64,000 bases of DNA from Pycnopodia helianthoides (taxonomy: Eukaryota; Echinodermata; Asteroidea; Forcipulatida; Asteriidae). Both the position numbers and the translations under genes were made by a program. The stretch's first letter is position 1. Every line of letters starts with the position of its first letter. The DNA lies in NCBI GenBank assembly GCA_032158295.1, contig CM063253.1, positions 1 through 64,000 on the forward strand, written 5' to 3'. The notes beneath the pieces are model-generated. The model ran no database searches. It had not been told where the DNA came from and worked only from the letters and a program-made list of their open reading frames with translations. Below are positions 36,001 through 46,183 of the stretch, in pieces.

Positions 36001-39000
36001 GGAGTGGGATCTGAAGGTGAATTTCTCCCTGGTGGAATGGTGGCACCTGTTATTCTGTCCCCACTGCTACACGGGGATTGAGGAGTTACTTGTATCTCAG
36101 GCAAAGCTGCTGAGAAGGTAGGGTCTGTAGAGGATAAACCGACATGCTCTGGTGTACACCAAGGGGGGCTAGAAATACCAGTGAGTTGTCCTGAGGTAGT
36201 CTGGAGTGCACAATCACCATCTGTCCTTCTGACCAAGTTACTCTTTGTATTGCACAAGAAGGAGGGCGAACTCGGGACTTGTATCTGAGCCAGATCCTCC
36301 TCATTTTCAACCTCATCGTCCGTCTGATCCGAGTCTGGCAGAAACATCGCCGGGGAACTTTCAGGGTAATCCCACTCATCGCAGAGTTGGTAGCTATCCA
36401 AGTCCATGGCAGCAAGTGCTCTGCTGTGTCGATCAATCTGATGAGGGTAGGCAGCACTGTCCTCAGGTCCCCCTGGCATTGGGTCAGTGTTCCCTCCGAT
36501 ATGCTGGATACTCACATTATATAAGCTTGACCGCTGAGTACTGGACCCCCGAGATGGAGTCAGAAGAGGGGAGTAAAGACTCCCTGATGGCAGGTCACTG
36601 TCCCCAACGTTGACTGCCAGAGCTATGATGGAGTCTCCGGTGTTTAGAACCACCAGGCCATCCCTAGCCAAGCTGTGCTTGGGTGAGAAGGATGGGAATG
36701 GGGGTGAGAGTTCATATTTGGTGTGGACGGCAAAGCTGTGTTGGAGACAGCAGGGTGGTGCTGCAGCCCCCGTCGCTCCTGATAATTCATCCACAAGCTC
36801 TGGAGGCGCCCAAGATGCAATGGGTTCTTAAATAAAGAATAATAATTAGATGATCAATTCAATATTTCTACAATCGATGTCAATTATCTATCAACCTTGG
36901 CAAGGGTCTGTAAGCCTAAGGAGTTAGTCTAAATGGATGAGAGTGGACGAAAATGAAAAATCCACAAAAACATCATTTGCAGAATGATATATCATTGGCA
37001 GCATTCTGTGCGTACATCAGAGATACAAGTTACTCTTTGGGGAAAAAAAAAATTTAAAAAATGCCTGTCAAGATTTTGGGTAAAATGCCATTGTCTGGAA
37101 TTTTGGCAAGGCGACGAAGCGTCACTGCCAGCACTTGGTGCGAAGTCAGGTTCCCCGTAAGTTTTTAAACAGTGCACATCGTCACCGTTTTCACGAAGAG
37201 GCAATTCTGACAAACCGATGTTTTTACATATTTTAAATGTTACTATTGATATCAACATTTTCCCCAAGTTTCAAGTGATAAAACGTTATACTTTTTTAAT
37301 TACACAAATTAGCACAAGGACAATTTTACCAAACTATAAGTTTTTTGTTTTCACGAACAAACAATTTTAGATTTGCCATTTGTTACATTGAAGTACATAG
37401 CGCTGGCATGGTGCCAAAAACGACTACCATACTCTGCGCTTTACGTTTTCACTAAGGGACAATTTGTATGACCTATATAAATTTTCGTTTTCACGAACAG
37501 ACAATTGTCGTTTACGCATTGGTTTGTACACGACGCGCTGCACACACACCTCGTTTTGCAGTTTTCACGAACAGACAATTGTGTTAAACAGTTAATTACT
37601 CATTAATTAAACCAACTGTAATTAAAATAGCAAAAGATTTGCATGATTTACGATCTCCACTTTCATGCTTGGAAAAATTTCAACGTTTCAATGACAAACA
37701 GTGTGCGAAACAGTGATTTCAAAAATCGTTTAACTTCAAATGGGTTTTTTTCTAAACATGAACGTTTTGTTGAATGGCCAAATTGGCTCTTCGTGAAAAC
37801 GGTGACGACATGTAATACAAAAAAAACATAAGCGCAGAGTTCGCAAAATTGTGTGTTTGAAAGATTATAAAGATTTTATGGAGTCATGATTTGAGGATTG
37901 GTTTGATAAGATATTCTTTTGCACAGACATCTTTTTTGTTATTTTACGATCGGTGTTCAAAGTTAAGAAACAATTCAAAGAAGAGTCGACATATAAGAAA
38001 GTTGCTCATTGACAAATTAATGAACTTTGTCCAGCACCACACGCAAAGTTTAAACAAGGCCCCCTATTCCTAAAAATATTTGATCTTTTAGCAACCTTGA
38101 TCCGAGCCTCGTTTCGTACAGAATCCACAGACCTGCACCACACTCTGCAGCCATTTTTTTCTTGGCTCCTGAAAGTACATTGAGTCTGTCCTCAGCTAAT
38201 CTTTCTGTTGAATATTTCTCAACGGCCAATCACAGCGTGCTAACTGTTGGTTAGCTTGAACTTTGGACATGTTGTATATGTACTGCATGCACATCACAAC
38301 ACTGGGTACACCATACTTTGTGATGTGCAGGGACGACTGGTGACCACACAGTCACAACATAAATGCAGTGCTCTTTGGTTTTGTGTCTCTGTTCAGTGTT
38401 CTCCCCAGGAGCAGTGGGGCATTCTAAACCCTGAATTGATACAAGGTCTTGGAATGATTTTTACATGATGTTTATGCTCGGTTTTAAAAGATTTACTTTG
38501 CAATCTGGAGCATATTAAATGGTTTTATTTTACGATCTTTGTAAATTAGATCTTAAGTCGCCATTCACGCCCATCGACCTGCAGTTTGTGCATATCTGCC
38601 CGATATGCTAGTTTGCGTATTGGGAGAACCCTATAGCTGCAGAGTAATACATTCCTTTTTCATAAAGAACACTATTCTAACTTTTAAAGTGATATGTTTG
38701 CAAAATGCTACTGAAAACAAGAGTGGTGAAAACAAAATTCCACATGGTCCAGCTGGCAAGTTTAGTGCCTCCAAACTTCCTTCATGGAATGTTCATACAG
38801 TGTACAAGGTTTTTAAAATTAAATTCCCATTACAAATTATGAAGTTGCACGGAAACCACAGATGCAGACCAATGACAATTCTTGCGGACTTGTAAACATG
38901 GTTTAATGGCCATGTTGGACAGCCACAATAAATATTAAAAGCAATACTCTAATAAAGACGTACCTGCATAAGACATATTTTCACAGTCAGTACTGTATTT

Positions 39001-42000
39001 GAGATGAAGGCACTTTGGGCATGGTGTTAGTGAAGGCACAGCAGTGATGGTAACATAGCACATCAACTTCTCTTCAGCACGTGGCTTGGAAGACATACAA
39101 CTGATCAAGGTATGGGACACAAGAAAGTCAATGATAAACATCTCTGAAAATCTAAAATTTAACCATCCCTCTGGTGCATCTCCCATATGCTAGGCACTGC
39201 CTGCATAACAGTGAAGTAACCCATGCCACACTTTCCTGTCATTGTATTTGTGCCATAGATTGCTACCGCAAAACCTAACTTCTTCCAACACTGGCCAAAA
39301 ATCCATTGCTATGCGCCGTATTTTTGACCGCGTGAGGGCGCTCTCAAAAATAATTGTATCACTTCCGGGGGTATAACTTAAGCAATTACCATCTGCTCAG
39401 GTAGTTGTGTACAGTTTTAACATCGGCGTTCTGTCACTTCTAGAATCTAAGGTGGATTAATAATGGCTCCTTTAAAGAAATAAAGAGCCCTGCATCTAAT
39501 CCTAAAAAATATCAGAACTGGCAGTTAAGCGTGGCTCATCCTTTCCTCTTTATACTTTTAGAAACAACTGTTCTCCGCAAACAAAAACTGCTTCAAATAC
39601 TTCCTCCAGACAGTTAAGGACTGAAACATTACTACCAGACGTCATATCCACCACGGACAATAAGACCTTTAAAGGAGCCATTATTACCTTAGATTCTAGA
39701 AGCACTGACTAAACTATCTTGCGCACAGAAGTGACAGAACGCCGATGCTAAACTGTACACAGGTAGCTGAGCAGACGATAATTTTATACCCCCGGAAGTG
39801 ATAAAAATGTTTTTGAGAGCGCCCTCACGCGGTCAAAAATACGGCGCATTGAGTACAGCTGGTGGCTTTTCCAGTTTAGCATTCCCATTGAAGCACTTTG
39901 GGCAACTTCTTCTAACAAGAGTTTCATCAGGCCCTCTGTAGTAACTTAGAGTTGAACCTTGTGTATCCACTTGGAAAAACCAAGGAGGTTCAACCCCAAC
40001 TTACCGCTCGTGAATTTCTGTACTCCTCTCTAATGTATTTTGAAGAGCCCTTGGTTTCATGATCAGTAACACCATGACAGTTGGTTGGACAGACACAGCA
40101 ATACTAACCATCCATACACTAGGACCTTTGAGCTATCTGTAGGCCAGCTACAAAGGGCAATGTACAAGTCTTGCTGAATCTCCTCTTCACTAAACAGTCG
40201 AACTTCAGATACCTGCACATTGAACAAATTTAATTAACTTTGTTTATCAGACTTTTGGATAACTATATTAGCTTGTGACACTCTGAGAATATTCTGCTTA
40301 AAATAGATTTCTGTCACCAATTACATGGTTAGCACAAAATTTCTGCACCAGCTGTGTAAGCAAAGAATGCTTAGTAACGTAAAGGATGCCTGCACCCAAG
40401 CACAAATTCCTTGCTAACAGTGAAATAAAGTTACCTTAAGCATGGATTTTTGTGCTACTGTAAGACTAATATCACCCATCCCCTAATAATATCCATACAG
40501 CATTTTAACCCTATCCTATGGACACCAAGTCATATCTCTATGCTACATAACCCTCCCCAACGACACCCAGTCGTCTCTCTATGCTACATTGTACCCCTCC
40601 CCCAATGACACCCAGTCATCTCTCTATGCTAAATTGTCACCCTCCCCTAATGACACCCAGTCATCTCTCTATGCTACATTGTACCCCTCCCCAATGACAC
40701 CTAGTCGTCTCTCTATGCTACATTGTACCCCTCCCCCAATGACACCCAGTCATCTCTCTATGCTACATTGTCACCCTCCCCAATGACACCCAGTCGTCTC
40801 TCTATGCTACGTTGTACCCCTCCCCCAATGACACCCAGTCGTCTCTCTGCTACATTGTACCCCTCCCCCAATGACACCTAGTCGTCTCTCTATGCTACAT
40901 TGTCACCCTCCCCCAATGACACCGTCATCTCTCTATGCTACATTGTACCCCTCCCCCAATGACACCGTCATCTCTCTATGCTACATTGTACCCCTCCCCC
41001 AATGACACCCAGTCATCTCTCTATGCTACATTGTACCCCTCCCCAATGACACCCAGTCATCTCTCTATGCTACATTGTACCCCTCCCCCAATGACACCCA
41101 GTCATCTCTCTATGCTACATTGTACCCCTCCCCCAATGACACCCAGTCATCTCTCTATGCTACATTGTCACCCTCCCCAATAACACCCAGTCATCTCTCT
41201 ATGCTACATTGTACCCCTCCCCCAATGACACCCAGTCGTCTCTCTATGCTACATTGTACCCCTCCCCCAATGACACCCAGTCATCTCTCTATGCTACATT
41301 GTACCCCTCCCCCAATGACACCCAGTCATCTCTCTATGCTACATTGTCACCCTCCCCAATAACACCCAGTCATCTCTCTATGCTACATTGTACCCCTCCC
41401 CCAATGACACCCAGTCGTCTCTCTATGCTACATTGTACCCCTCCCCCAATGACACCCAGTCATCTCTCTATGCTACATTGTACCCCTCCCCCAATGACAC
41501 CCAGTCATCTCTCTATGCTACATTGTCACCCTCCCCCAATGACACCCAGTCATCTCTCTATGCTACATTGTACCCCTCCCGCAATTACATCAAGACATCT
41601 CTCTGGACAACATTGTTCCCCTCACCAGGGATTTCTCTCTGACCTTTAACATTGGTTTGTTGTCCCTGAATCTCCACCAGAAGAGCTGATAGACGTAGAC
41701 TGGGAATGAGGTGGGGTCATCAGCATCAACATTGAGTGTGTAGGACAGGACAAACTGACCATCTTTGCTGAAGCCGAGAAAGACATGGCTGCAAACCAAA
41801 AAATATTTAGCTTCACTTCAATAAAAAAAATGTTAAGATTGTTCAATCAAGCCTTCTTGGTTTCCAGAATACTCAGTGACTATCATAGCTGCCAAGGCGG
41901 TTGGAATAATAACATGTTAGTTTTTTGGTGCAAACTCTCCATCAAATTACACCAAAATGAGTCAATGGAGCAACGCTTTATTGTACTCATCACAGCTATG

Positions 42001-45000
42001 AAAGGAGTAATTGACCAATGTGGGCAAAATTTAGTCTTAAAATTTATGTGTTTTTTTTTCCTTGTAAAGTATTGTTAAACTCTAGGGTCAAACCTTGAAC
42101 AATTTTGCTTGCATAGTATAGCAAAATGCTACACACAATTTGATCAGTCGCTACTTAAAAATCTTCATTTGCCTGTTACTCCATATTAGCATCCAGTGAA
42201 CATAAAATATGTTCAGTCTAAATAATTTGATGTGCAAAAGTGCCGGACAAAATTGTTCCCTGTCATGAGTCGGAGAGAGTATCAATTGGCACAATTTATG
42301 GGGCTAGAATATATACTTATTTTTACTACTTTGATTTTTAACAGGAATTTTACAAACTGAAACAGTTCAGACGTATTTTAGTTTATCATAAAATAGTGCT
42401 GGAGGACTCAAGGCCTGTCTTGAAACTTAAGACTGGTCTAGCCCCTTTTTTGGTGGACTCTGACTCAGTCTCATAGCACCGTGACTTGCACCTAACGTTT
42501 AAAAACTGAAAAGATTATTTAGATAATCTTAAATATGAATGATGTCGAAATGAATTTACCCTTCCTCAAGCAGGGATGAGGTGTCCACAATATTCTTGAG
42601 TGGGATACCGAGCCGTCCAGGGATCTTACCAAATAACGAGCGACATATTGGGTAGGTGCGGGCTGTGGGGCGCAAATTACCTCTCATCTGAAAAAAAAAT
42701 CGAATTTTTGATACAACTCATGAACTACAAGGGTTACAGGAAAAAATAACGCCACTTTTCATTCGTTCCATAGAGAGTAACCTCACTTAATACCTAAATA
42801 ATGCAATATTTCTTGTCATAACGACATGGAGCAAGGAGTGAAAAAGAGGCAGTCGCTCTACTTGAAGTGGTTGGGTTTGTCATCTTTACATTGAACATTA
42901 TTTTAATCAAATTGTCATATAAAAAAACAGCACAAATAGTGTTTATATTTATTATTCATATAAACACTCCAGACAGTTTAGTCAGTCCTATTAGTTGAAA
43001 GGTGGTCACTTGACCATTGACCATGTTTACCTGTTATTAAATAAGGGAATAAAAGGGTAGTGATGCGGTCTTAACCGGCCGTTTAAAACCGGCAGGGTCA
43101 TGGCCGTGTGATAAAGGACCAAGCCCGAGGTCCTTTATCGCACGGCCACGGCCCTGCAAGGTTTTAAAAGGCCGGTTAAAACCGGGTCACTACTCTTTTA
43201 TTCCCATTCATAAATGCCCTTTTTGTTAAAAAGCGTAATATTGTTGGAAATTCTCAACTTTTCTGTTAACTTTCATTTCCTGTCACGTCCTTGAGCCCTG
43301 GTTCGCGAAGGATATACATGCCACGCTCAACAGTTGTGCATATGGCATGTCTAAACACTAACATGTTTTTCGATTGAATACCAGTATGTGTTGATTGCGT
43401 TTCACGTAAATTAGTGCCTGCGTATAACCTTGTGCGCCACAGGTGTGTTTGAACACTTCTAGCCGTGCATTATCATCTGTTTAAACACGGCCACGTGACA
43501 CGCTCTCCACCAATCAGAATGGATAAACTCTCCCAGGTATTTATGAATGGCTGATAAAGACATAGCTTCATAAATAGTGCCAATAAGCTGGACTTCCTCC
43601 ACTTCTTGGCCTTACGCTTAAGTACCTCCAGGAGGTGAAATAATTTTCAAACATGTGATGTTTTTCAAACAAATTCCAGCAGTCCGGCTTCTACAAGTAC
43701 ATTAGCATTCGATCGGTAAGTTTCACGATCTAGATCTTTGCAGATTAAAAATATCATAGGGCGAAAGAATGGGTTTGCAGTGGTGCTAGGGCCAAGGATA
43801 CGGAGTGGATTGGCCCTATTCATGGGGCTAAGATGAAGCTGTTTAAGACAATGCTAAACTACATGCAATGCAATTAACTACATACTGGTACTTATTGTAA
43901 TGCACAACCTTTGACCATGACATTCAATTCCAACTCAAGCTGAGGATGTGACAGAAATTGAAATTTTACAAACAGAAAAGTTTAGTTAACAGATTTTCCT
44001 ACATTGTTATATTGGACCCAACACAGCCAGGCAGGTTGTCAACATAAGATCAAAGGCCTGCTCTACTCTAGGGATAATAAGAATAAACCTGGGACCTTGC
44101 TCTAAAGCAATCAAGCTTAAAGCATATCAAGCATTAGTTCATCCCCAACTGGAGTATGCAGCAGCCGCATGGAGTCCACACACAGCAAAAAACATCTACT
44201 CACTGGAGTCGGCTCAATGCCAGGCAGTCAGATACATATGTGGAGTCTATGACCGCACTTCCAGCATCACACCTCTCCTATAACAACTTGATTTGGATCA
44301 ATTAAACACCAGAAGACTTCTGCACCAGTGCACAATGTTTTACAAGAATCACCACAACATCGTCGATATTAGTTTTCCGCCTTCTGTTCAACTTCACCCG
44401 ACCATAGGCAGAACTCGACACCAACTTCTTTATCTACCAATCCAGGCATCACAAGACTCATTCAAATTTTCTTTCCATTCCAACCTGGAACAGGCTCCCG
44501 TTGCGTTGGAAGCAGTGACAGCACCATCAGTCAAGGTTTTTCAGGCAGTGGCCCTTCCGGCGGTGAGAGACATGCCTCCCATACACCACCACCCATCAAC
44601 AGCTTTAAGATGATGAGGATGTTTTTACTCGCACCATGTAAAATACTGCACCTTCACGACCGCACAACACGAACACCCCCTATACCACACCTTGGACAAG
44701 CAGTTGGCTTTGTGTATACTCATCAAGCATCAAGCATCAAGCAGGTCGGAACTCGGACTCCTTCGTTGCGTACAACTCGATGGAGTCCAGGGTACAATTA
44801 ATCTACCACTACAAAAAATGTTGTATAACGTATATTTTCATATTTTCCTGATGGAGGAAGCTGAAGCTCTGCTCACATATTTCTTAAACCATGGAGGAAG
44901 CTTTAAAAAAAACAAAGATAAAGTCCAGAATTCCATGCCTGCTGGGTTCCGAATGATTAATTTTATCCATGGGTGACATTATTTTTGAAAATAACACAAA

Positions 45001-45344
45001 CATTTAAGTCTCAGAATATCTAAAATTTACGTCAAATTTCAGGCATAGAAATGATTCTAGCCTCAAACTAGAATGGCAAAGGATGGACCCTCGCTCGCTG
45101 CACAACATGCAGGCATTACGTTCAACCTCGGAACCTGTGCTGGAAAAAAGGAATGTAAAAATGTCAAATTTACTTCTTGCATTCAAAACAATGACACTGA
45201 GGTAAATTTCACACAGAAACTAACAACCTGAACCTATAAGATTCTTACCTGTCTCATACGCAATCTATGGACGATATTAAACGATGGAAAAACACCCTTC
45301 TTTGTCGGTGCTAGGCAAGGGAAACAACTTGTTCCACCCGCCAT
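26926..45344 (-). CDS. DCAF15: DCAF15 orthologue (CUL4-DDB1 ubiquitin ligase substrate receptor), 12 coding exons
   Basis: DCAF15 docks on DDB1 and presents substrates to the CUL4-RBX1 E3 ubiquitin ligase. I joined twelve exons (45249-45344, 42560-42687, 41644-41788, 40109-40212, 38964-39100, 35522-36826, 34610-34698, 32703-32831, 32215-32324, 31269-31324, 29908-29965, 26926-27046). All junctions are GT-AG and phases agree, giving 2478 nt including the stop, 825 residues. Family hallmarks in order: a basic N-terminus with SLFGKIPGRLGIPLKNIVD; HVFLGFSKDGQFVLSY and LFWWRF; a CxxC (C185, C188) plus CxxH (C230, H233) set equivalent to the structural zinc site; HTKYELSPPFPSF; a long acidic, serine-rich linker; then VEVKQLTMDAEHY, ISFTDYDMQILD and TNEAV. 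The protein exceeds the human one (about 600 residues) mainly because exon 6 carries a long disordered linker. The C-terminus is about 17 residues shorter than in human. Introns are full of repeats. Confidence 0.93.
28385..28665. repeat. AT-rich low-complexity tract in DCAF15 intron 11
   Basis: (att)n followed by long runs of aataagtaaataag type sequence. Confidence 0.9.
29052..29694. mobile_element. 640-bp element with aggtgttcg / cgaacacct termini in DCAF15 intron 11
   Basis: Starts taggtgttcgggg, with an extra copy of the terminus at 29023, and ends cccgaacaccta. Contains one tgaccttgactttctgttcaaaccggaagt module. Same family as 25208-26408. Confidence 0.6.
29908..29965 (-). CDS. DCAF15: DCAF15 exon 11
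   Basis: Encodes QYQTIEVGELKEFNQAEL, aligning with human IFETVSVGDLTEVKG. Acceptor TTATCTTTCCAG, donor TG|GTAAGA. Followed by a 2.9-kb intron. Confidence 0.85.
30192..30650. mobile_element. 460-bp foldback element in DCAF15 intron 10
   Basis: acaagaaacacaataaaagg at the left is inverted at the right (cctttattgtgtttcttgtt). The inner arms carry gaaagtacct three times in tandem (30280-30300), matched by ggtttcaggtacttg near 30560. Confidence 0.8.
31269..31324 (-). CDS. DCAF15: DCAF15 exon 10
   Basis: A short exon encoding EMPKLYETGFKFSWNLKT, matching human PKTYHTSLKVAWDLNTG. Acceptor TTATTTCAG, donor ACAG|GTAGAT. Phase fits both neighbours. Confidence 0.88.
32215..32324 (-). CDS. DCAF15: DCAF15 exon 9
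   Basis: Encodes VCCDSCSVVVMVIALIRAWP then EPKVPQDVFEFDDDPT, aligning with human [22 protein letters not shown]. Acceptor is TCATTAG and donor CA|GTAAGT. Leaves two bases that complete His748. Confidence 0.88.
32703..32831 (-). CDS. DCAF15: DCAF15 exon 8
   Basis: Encodes GSHVEVKQLTMDAEHYLCVT and then APWAKRYISFTDYDMQILD. These match human LTVEQLTLDFEYV and CSFSDYDIVILEV. Acceptor CTTTTTGCAG; donor GAT|GTAAGG. A clean 43-codon exon in phase 0. Confidence 0.95.
33286..34325. mobile_element. 1,040-bp pogo-like non-autonomous element, copy 1 (DCAF15 intron 7)
   Basis: Flanked by TA on both sides. Termini cagtcgactctcgttaatat and tattaacgggagtcgactg are inverted repeats of the pogo/Tigger type. 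No intact transposase. An inverted, shorter copy is at 63123-63952. Confidence 0.85.
34610..34698 (-). CDS. DCAF15: DCAF15 exon 7
   Basis: Encodes FDYHSMVPLVVCGTQKSP and MVITNRSPVFE. This corresponds to the strand of human DCAF15 around ISLPFVVTDLRG. Acceptor CATTTTCAG, donor GAG|GTACCA. Two bases at its start complete Thr639; ends in phase 0. Confidence 0.88.
34893..35175. repeat. tandem repeat of about 72 bp, four copies (DCAF15 intron 6)
   Basis: Units begin aagaacttgtcctgctgtt and contain tactgccgtggagtagattggga and gagactac; the third unit is the most diverged. Confidence 0.88.
35185..35345 (+). mobile_element. degenerate tRNA-derived SINE (DCAF15 intron 6)
   Basis: gagcggccgagcatattgaacttaagttctggtgttcaaatcaaca and the following 'gtccttgagtaatacactttgcc' retain A-box, anticodon arm and SINE body in altered form. 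Confidence 0.6.
35522..36826 (-). CDS. DCAF15: DCAF15 exon 6 (large exon with disordered linker)
   Basis: A 1305-nt exon, 434 codons plus split codons, acceptor TTTATTTAAG and donor ACA|GTAAGT. The first 70 residues are conserved: CCLQH (zinc ligands C230, H233), HTKYELSPPFPSF and LVVLNTGDSIIALAV. The rest is low-complexity, serine/proline-rich with an acidic run (DSDQTDDEVENEEDL), corresponding to the poorly conserved loop of human DCAF15. It holds the longest open frame of the whole window. Confidence 0.92.
37174..37815. mobile_element. 640-bp inverted-repeat element in DCAF15 intron 5
   Basis: acatcgtcaccgttttcacg (37176) is inverted at 37790-37812 (cgtgaaaacggtgacgacatg). Inside, the terminal motif recurs as cgttttcacgaacagacaatt at about 37341, 37443, 37483 and 37561. 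Confidence 0.72.
38964..39100 (-). CDS. DCAF15: DCAF15 exon 5
   Basis: Starts after a pyrimidine-rich tract ending TTGATCAG. The one base it contributes completes Cys158. Encodes CMSSKPRAEEKLMCYVTITA then VPSLTPCPKC, aligning with the human segment IYVSTVAVPPPGRCAAC. CPKC supplies the first two presumptive zinc ligands (C185, C188). Donor CAG|GTACGT. The frame is also open upstream of the acceptor, but only this acceptor keeps phase with exon 4 without a stop. Confidence 0.85.
39311..39849. mobile_element. 539-bp foldback element, family A (DCAF15 intron 4)
   Basis: Begins atgcgccgtatttttgaccg and ends cggtcaaaaatacggcgcat; arms of about 170 bp reach to tctagaatctaaggt / accttagattctaga. The arm matches the left end of 7404-8917. 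Confidence 0.9.
40109..40212 (-). CDS. DCAF15: DCAF15 exon 4
   Basis: Encodes VSEVRLFSEEEIQQDLYIAL CSWPTDSSKVLVYG in two blocks, matching human [20 protein letters not shown] then CEWPSDASKVIVFG. Acceptor is TGTGCAG, donor G|GTTAGT; leaves two bases (TG). Lies between the minisatellite and a 540-bp foldback element. Confidence 0.92.
40525..41580. repeat. 45-bp minisatellite, about 23 copies (DCAF15 intron 3)
   Basis: Consensus has atgacacccagtcatctctc, tatgctacattgtacccctc and cccca. Because 45 is divisible by three, long open frames of a 15-residue repeat appear; these are by-products. The block caataacacccag recurs 179 bp apart (41178, 41357), showing four-unit higher-order repeats. The gene strand is purine-rich with ggggaggggt G-tracts. 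Confidence 0.97.
41644..41788 (-). CDS. DCAF15: DCAF15 exon 3
   Basis: Encodes HVFLGFSKDGQFVLSYTLNV...YVYQLFWWRFRDNKPMLK, nearly colinear with human HIFLGFSKCGRYVLSY...FYIYHLYWWEF. Acceptor TTTGCAG; donor AAG|GTCAGA. A 45-bp minisatellite begins only about 60 bp past the donor, inside the intron. Confidence 0.95.
42560..42687 (-). CDS. DCAF15: DCAF15 exon 2
   Basis: Acceptor is a T-rich tract plus CAG; donor is GG|GTAAAT. It encodes 42 residues plus two bases, containing SLFGKIPGRLGIPLKNIVD, which matches the human [20 protein letters not shown] stretch. Enters in phase 0 and leaves two bases that complete Gly75 with exon 3. Confidence 0.92.
43041..43553. mobile_element. composite palindromic element, copy 2 (DCAF15 intron 1)
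   Basis: Hairpin 43044-43206 (gggaataaaagggtagtgat ... actactcttttattccc) joined to a 345-bp block with ccattcataaat / atttatgaatgg termini. Collinear with 20185-20705. Confidence 0.85.
44029..44613 (+). mobile_element. LINE reverse-transcriptase C-terminal fragment (CR1/L2/jockey-like), antisense in DCAF15 intron 1
   Basis: The frame reads VVNIRSKACSTLGIIRINLG, then KAYQALVHPQLEYAAAAWSP, HTAKNIYSLESAQCQAVRYI and RTSSITPLL, then a stop at 44281, then QLDLDQLNTRRLLHQCTMFY in the same frame. The LGxxRxNL...AYxxLVxPxLEYAxxxWxPHT...RTSSxTxLLxxLxWxxLxxRR order is the tail of CR1/L2/jockey-type reverse transcriptases. It is 5' truncated and has at least one stop; dead. Confidence 0.88.
45249..45344 (-). 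CDS. DCAF15: DCAF15 exon 1 (start codon)
   Basis: The frame starts with ATG GCG at 45344 and encodes 32 residues (MAGGTSCFPCLAPTKKG..., ending LRMRQ). A GTAAGA donor follows directly and the exon ends in phase 0. An ATG 7 nt upstream (45351) opens another frame that hits a stop within the exon, so 45344 is the better start. No acceptor is needed upstream, which fits a first coding exon. The tail aligns with the DDB1-binding helix region ahead of the human segment [12 protein letters not shown]. Confidence 0.78.
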
Positions 45345-46183
45345 TTTTCATGTTTTTTTATTTCACTTGCAAAACTTTCAACTTTCGTCAACATAAATAC
45401 CGCCCTCTGTCGTCGAATCTTGCACTCATCATTTTGAGGGGGGCGGCAAGCAAATTTGAGGGAAGGAGTTTTTGTAAATTAAAACATCATTAAATTTTAC
45501 AAATTACGCATAATTAACAGCTGCCAACGAGCAGAACACTTAGCTGATATTATTTTAAACTGCACATTTAAAACCTTCCCAGGAGCAGCAGCAAGTGTGT
45601 CTTTTCGGAGTGACCTTGAATTTTGTGACAAGCATAGGCCAATTTGCATAATAATATTTTAGATGCCCCCAGGGAATACTCGTTGGTGTGAAATGTCTCA
45701 ATTATTGTACAAGTCATTTTTTTAACAATTTTTTCTTTGTTTGGCCTCTATTAATATGCTGGCATCGGTGGAGTAACCGGGGGGAGGGGGGGGTGGCAGA
45801 GGAGGGAGTCCCACTCTCAAAACCCTTGCCCCCCCCCAAAAAAAAAACAATTAAGTTTGAACTCTTACCACATTGTGCACAGGCTTTAAAATAGGGACAA
45901 TTTGAATAAAAGTAAAAATAAAAATAAACATTCTGACACATTTACTTGCATTTGTTCTCTAAATATTAGTTTATTGAAACAAATATTAATATTGAAGTAA
46001 TGTTATATTTTATTTCACTGTAAGTTTCTACTGACAAGATAATTCTGTACATAAATAACAGTAGACATTTTGTTTTATATACAGAGTAAAGTATATGTTC
46101 AATAATAGAGTGAACGCATCAGACATGCAGGCACGAGGTAATTCCATTCATACAATAGTGAATTTGTATTAAGCACAATTACC

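Noticed and set aside
36245..36613. Plus-strand and other-frame open frames over DCAF15 exon 6
   Set aside because: Shadows of the large coding exon on the opposite strand or shifted frame.
40589..41649. Open frames of up to 146 codons with a 15-residue repeat
   Set aside because: A 45-bp unit without stops automatically gives long frames; the block is a minisatellite inside a DCAF15 intron and several frames are open.
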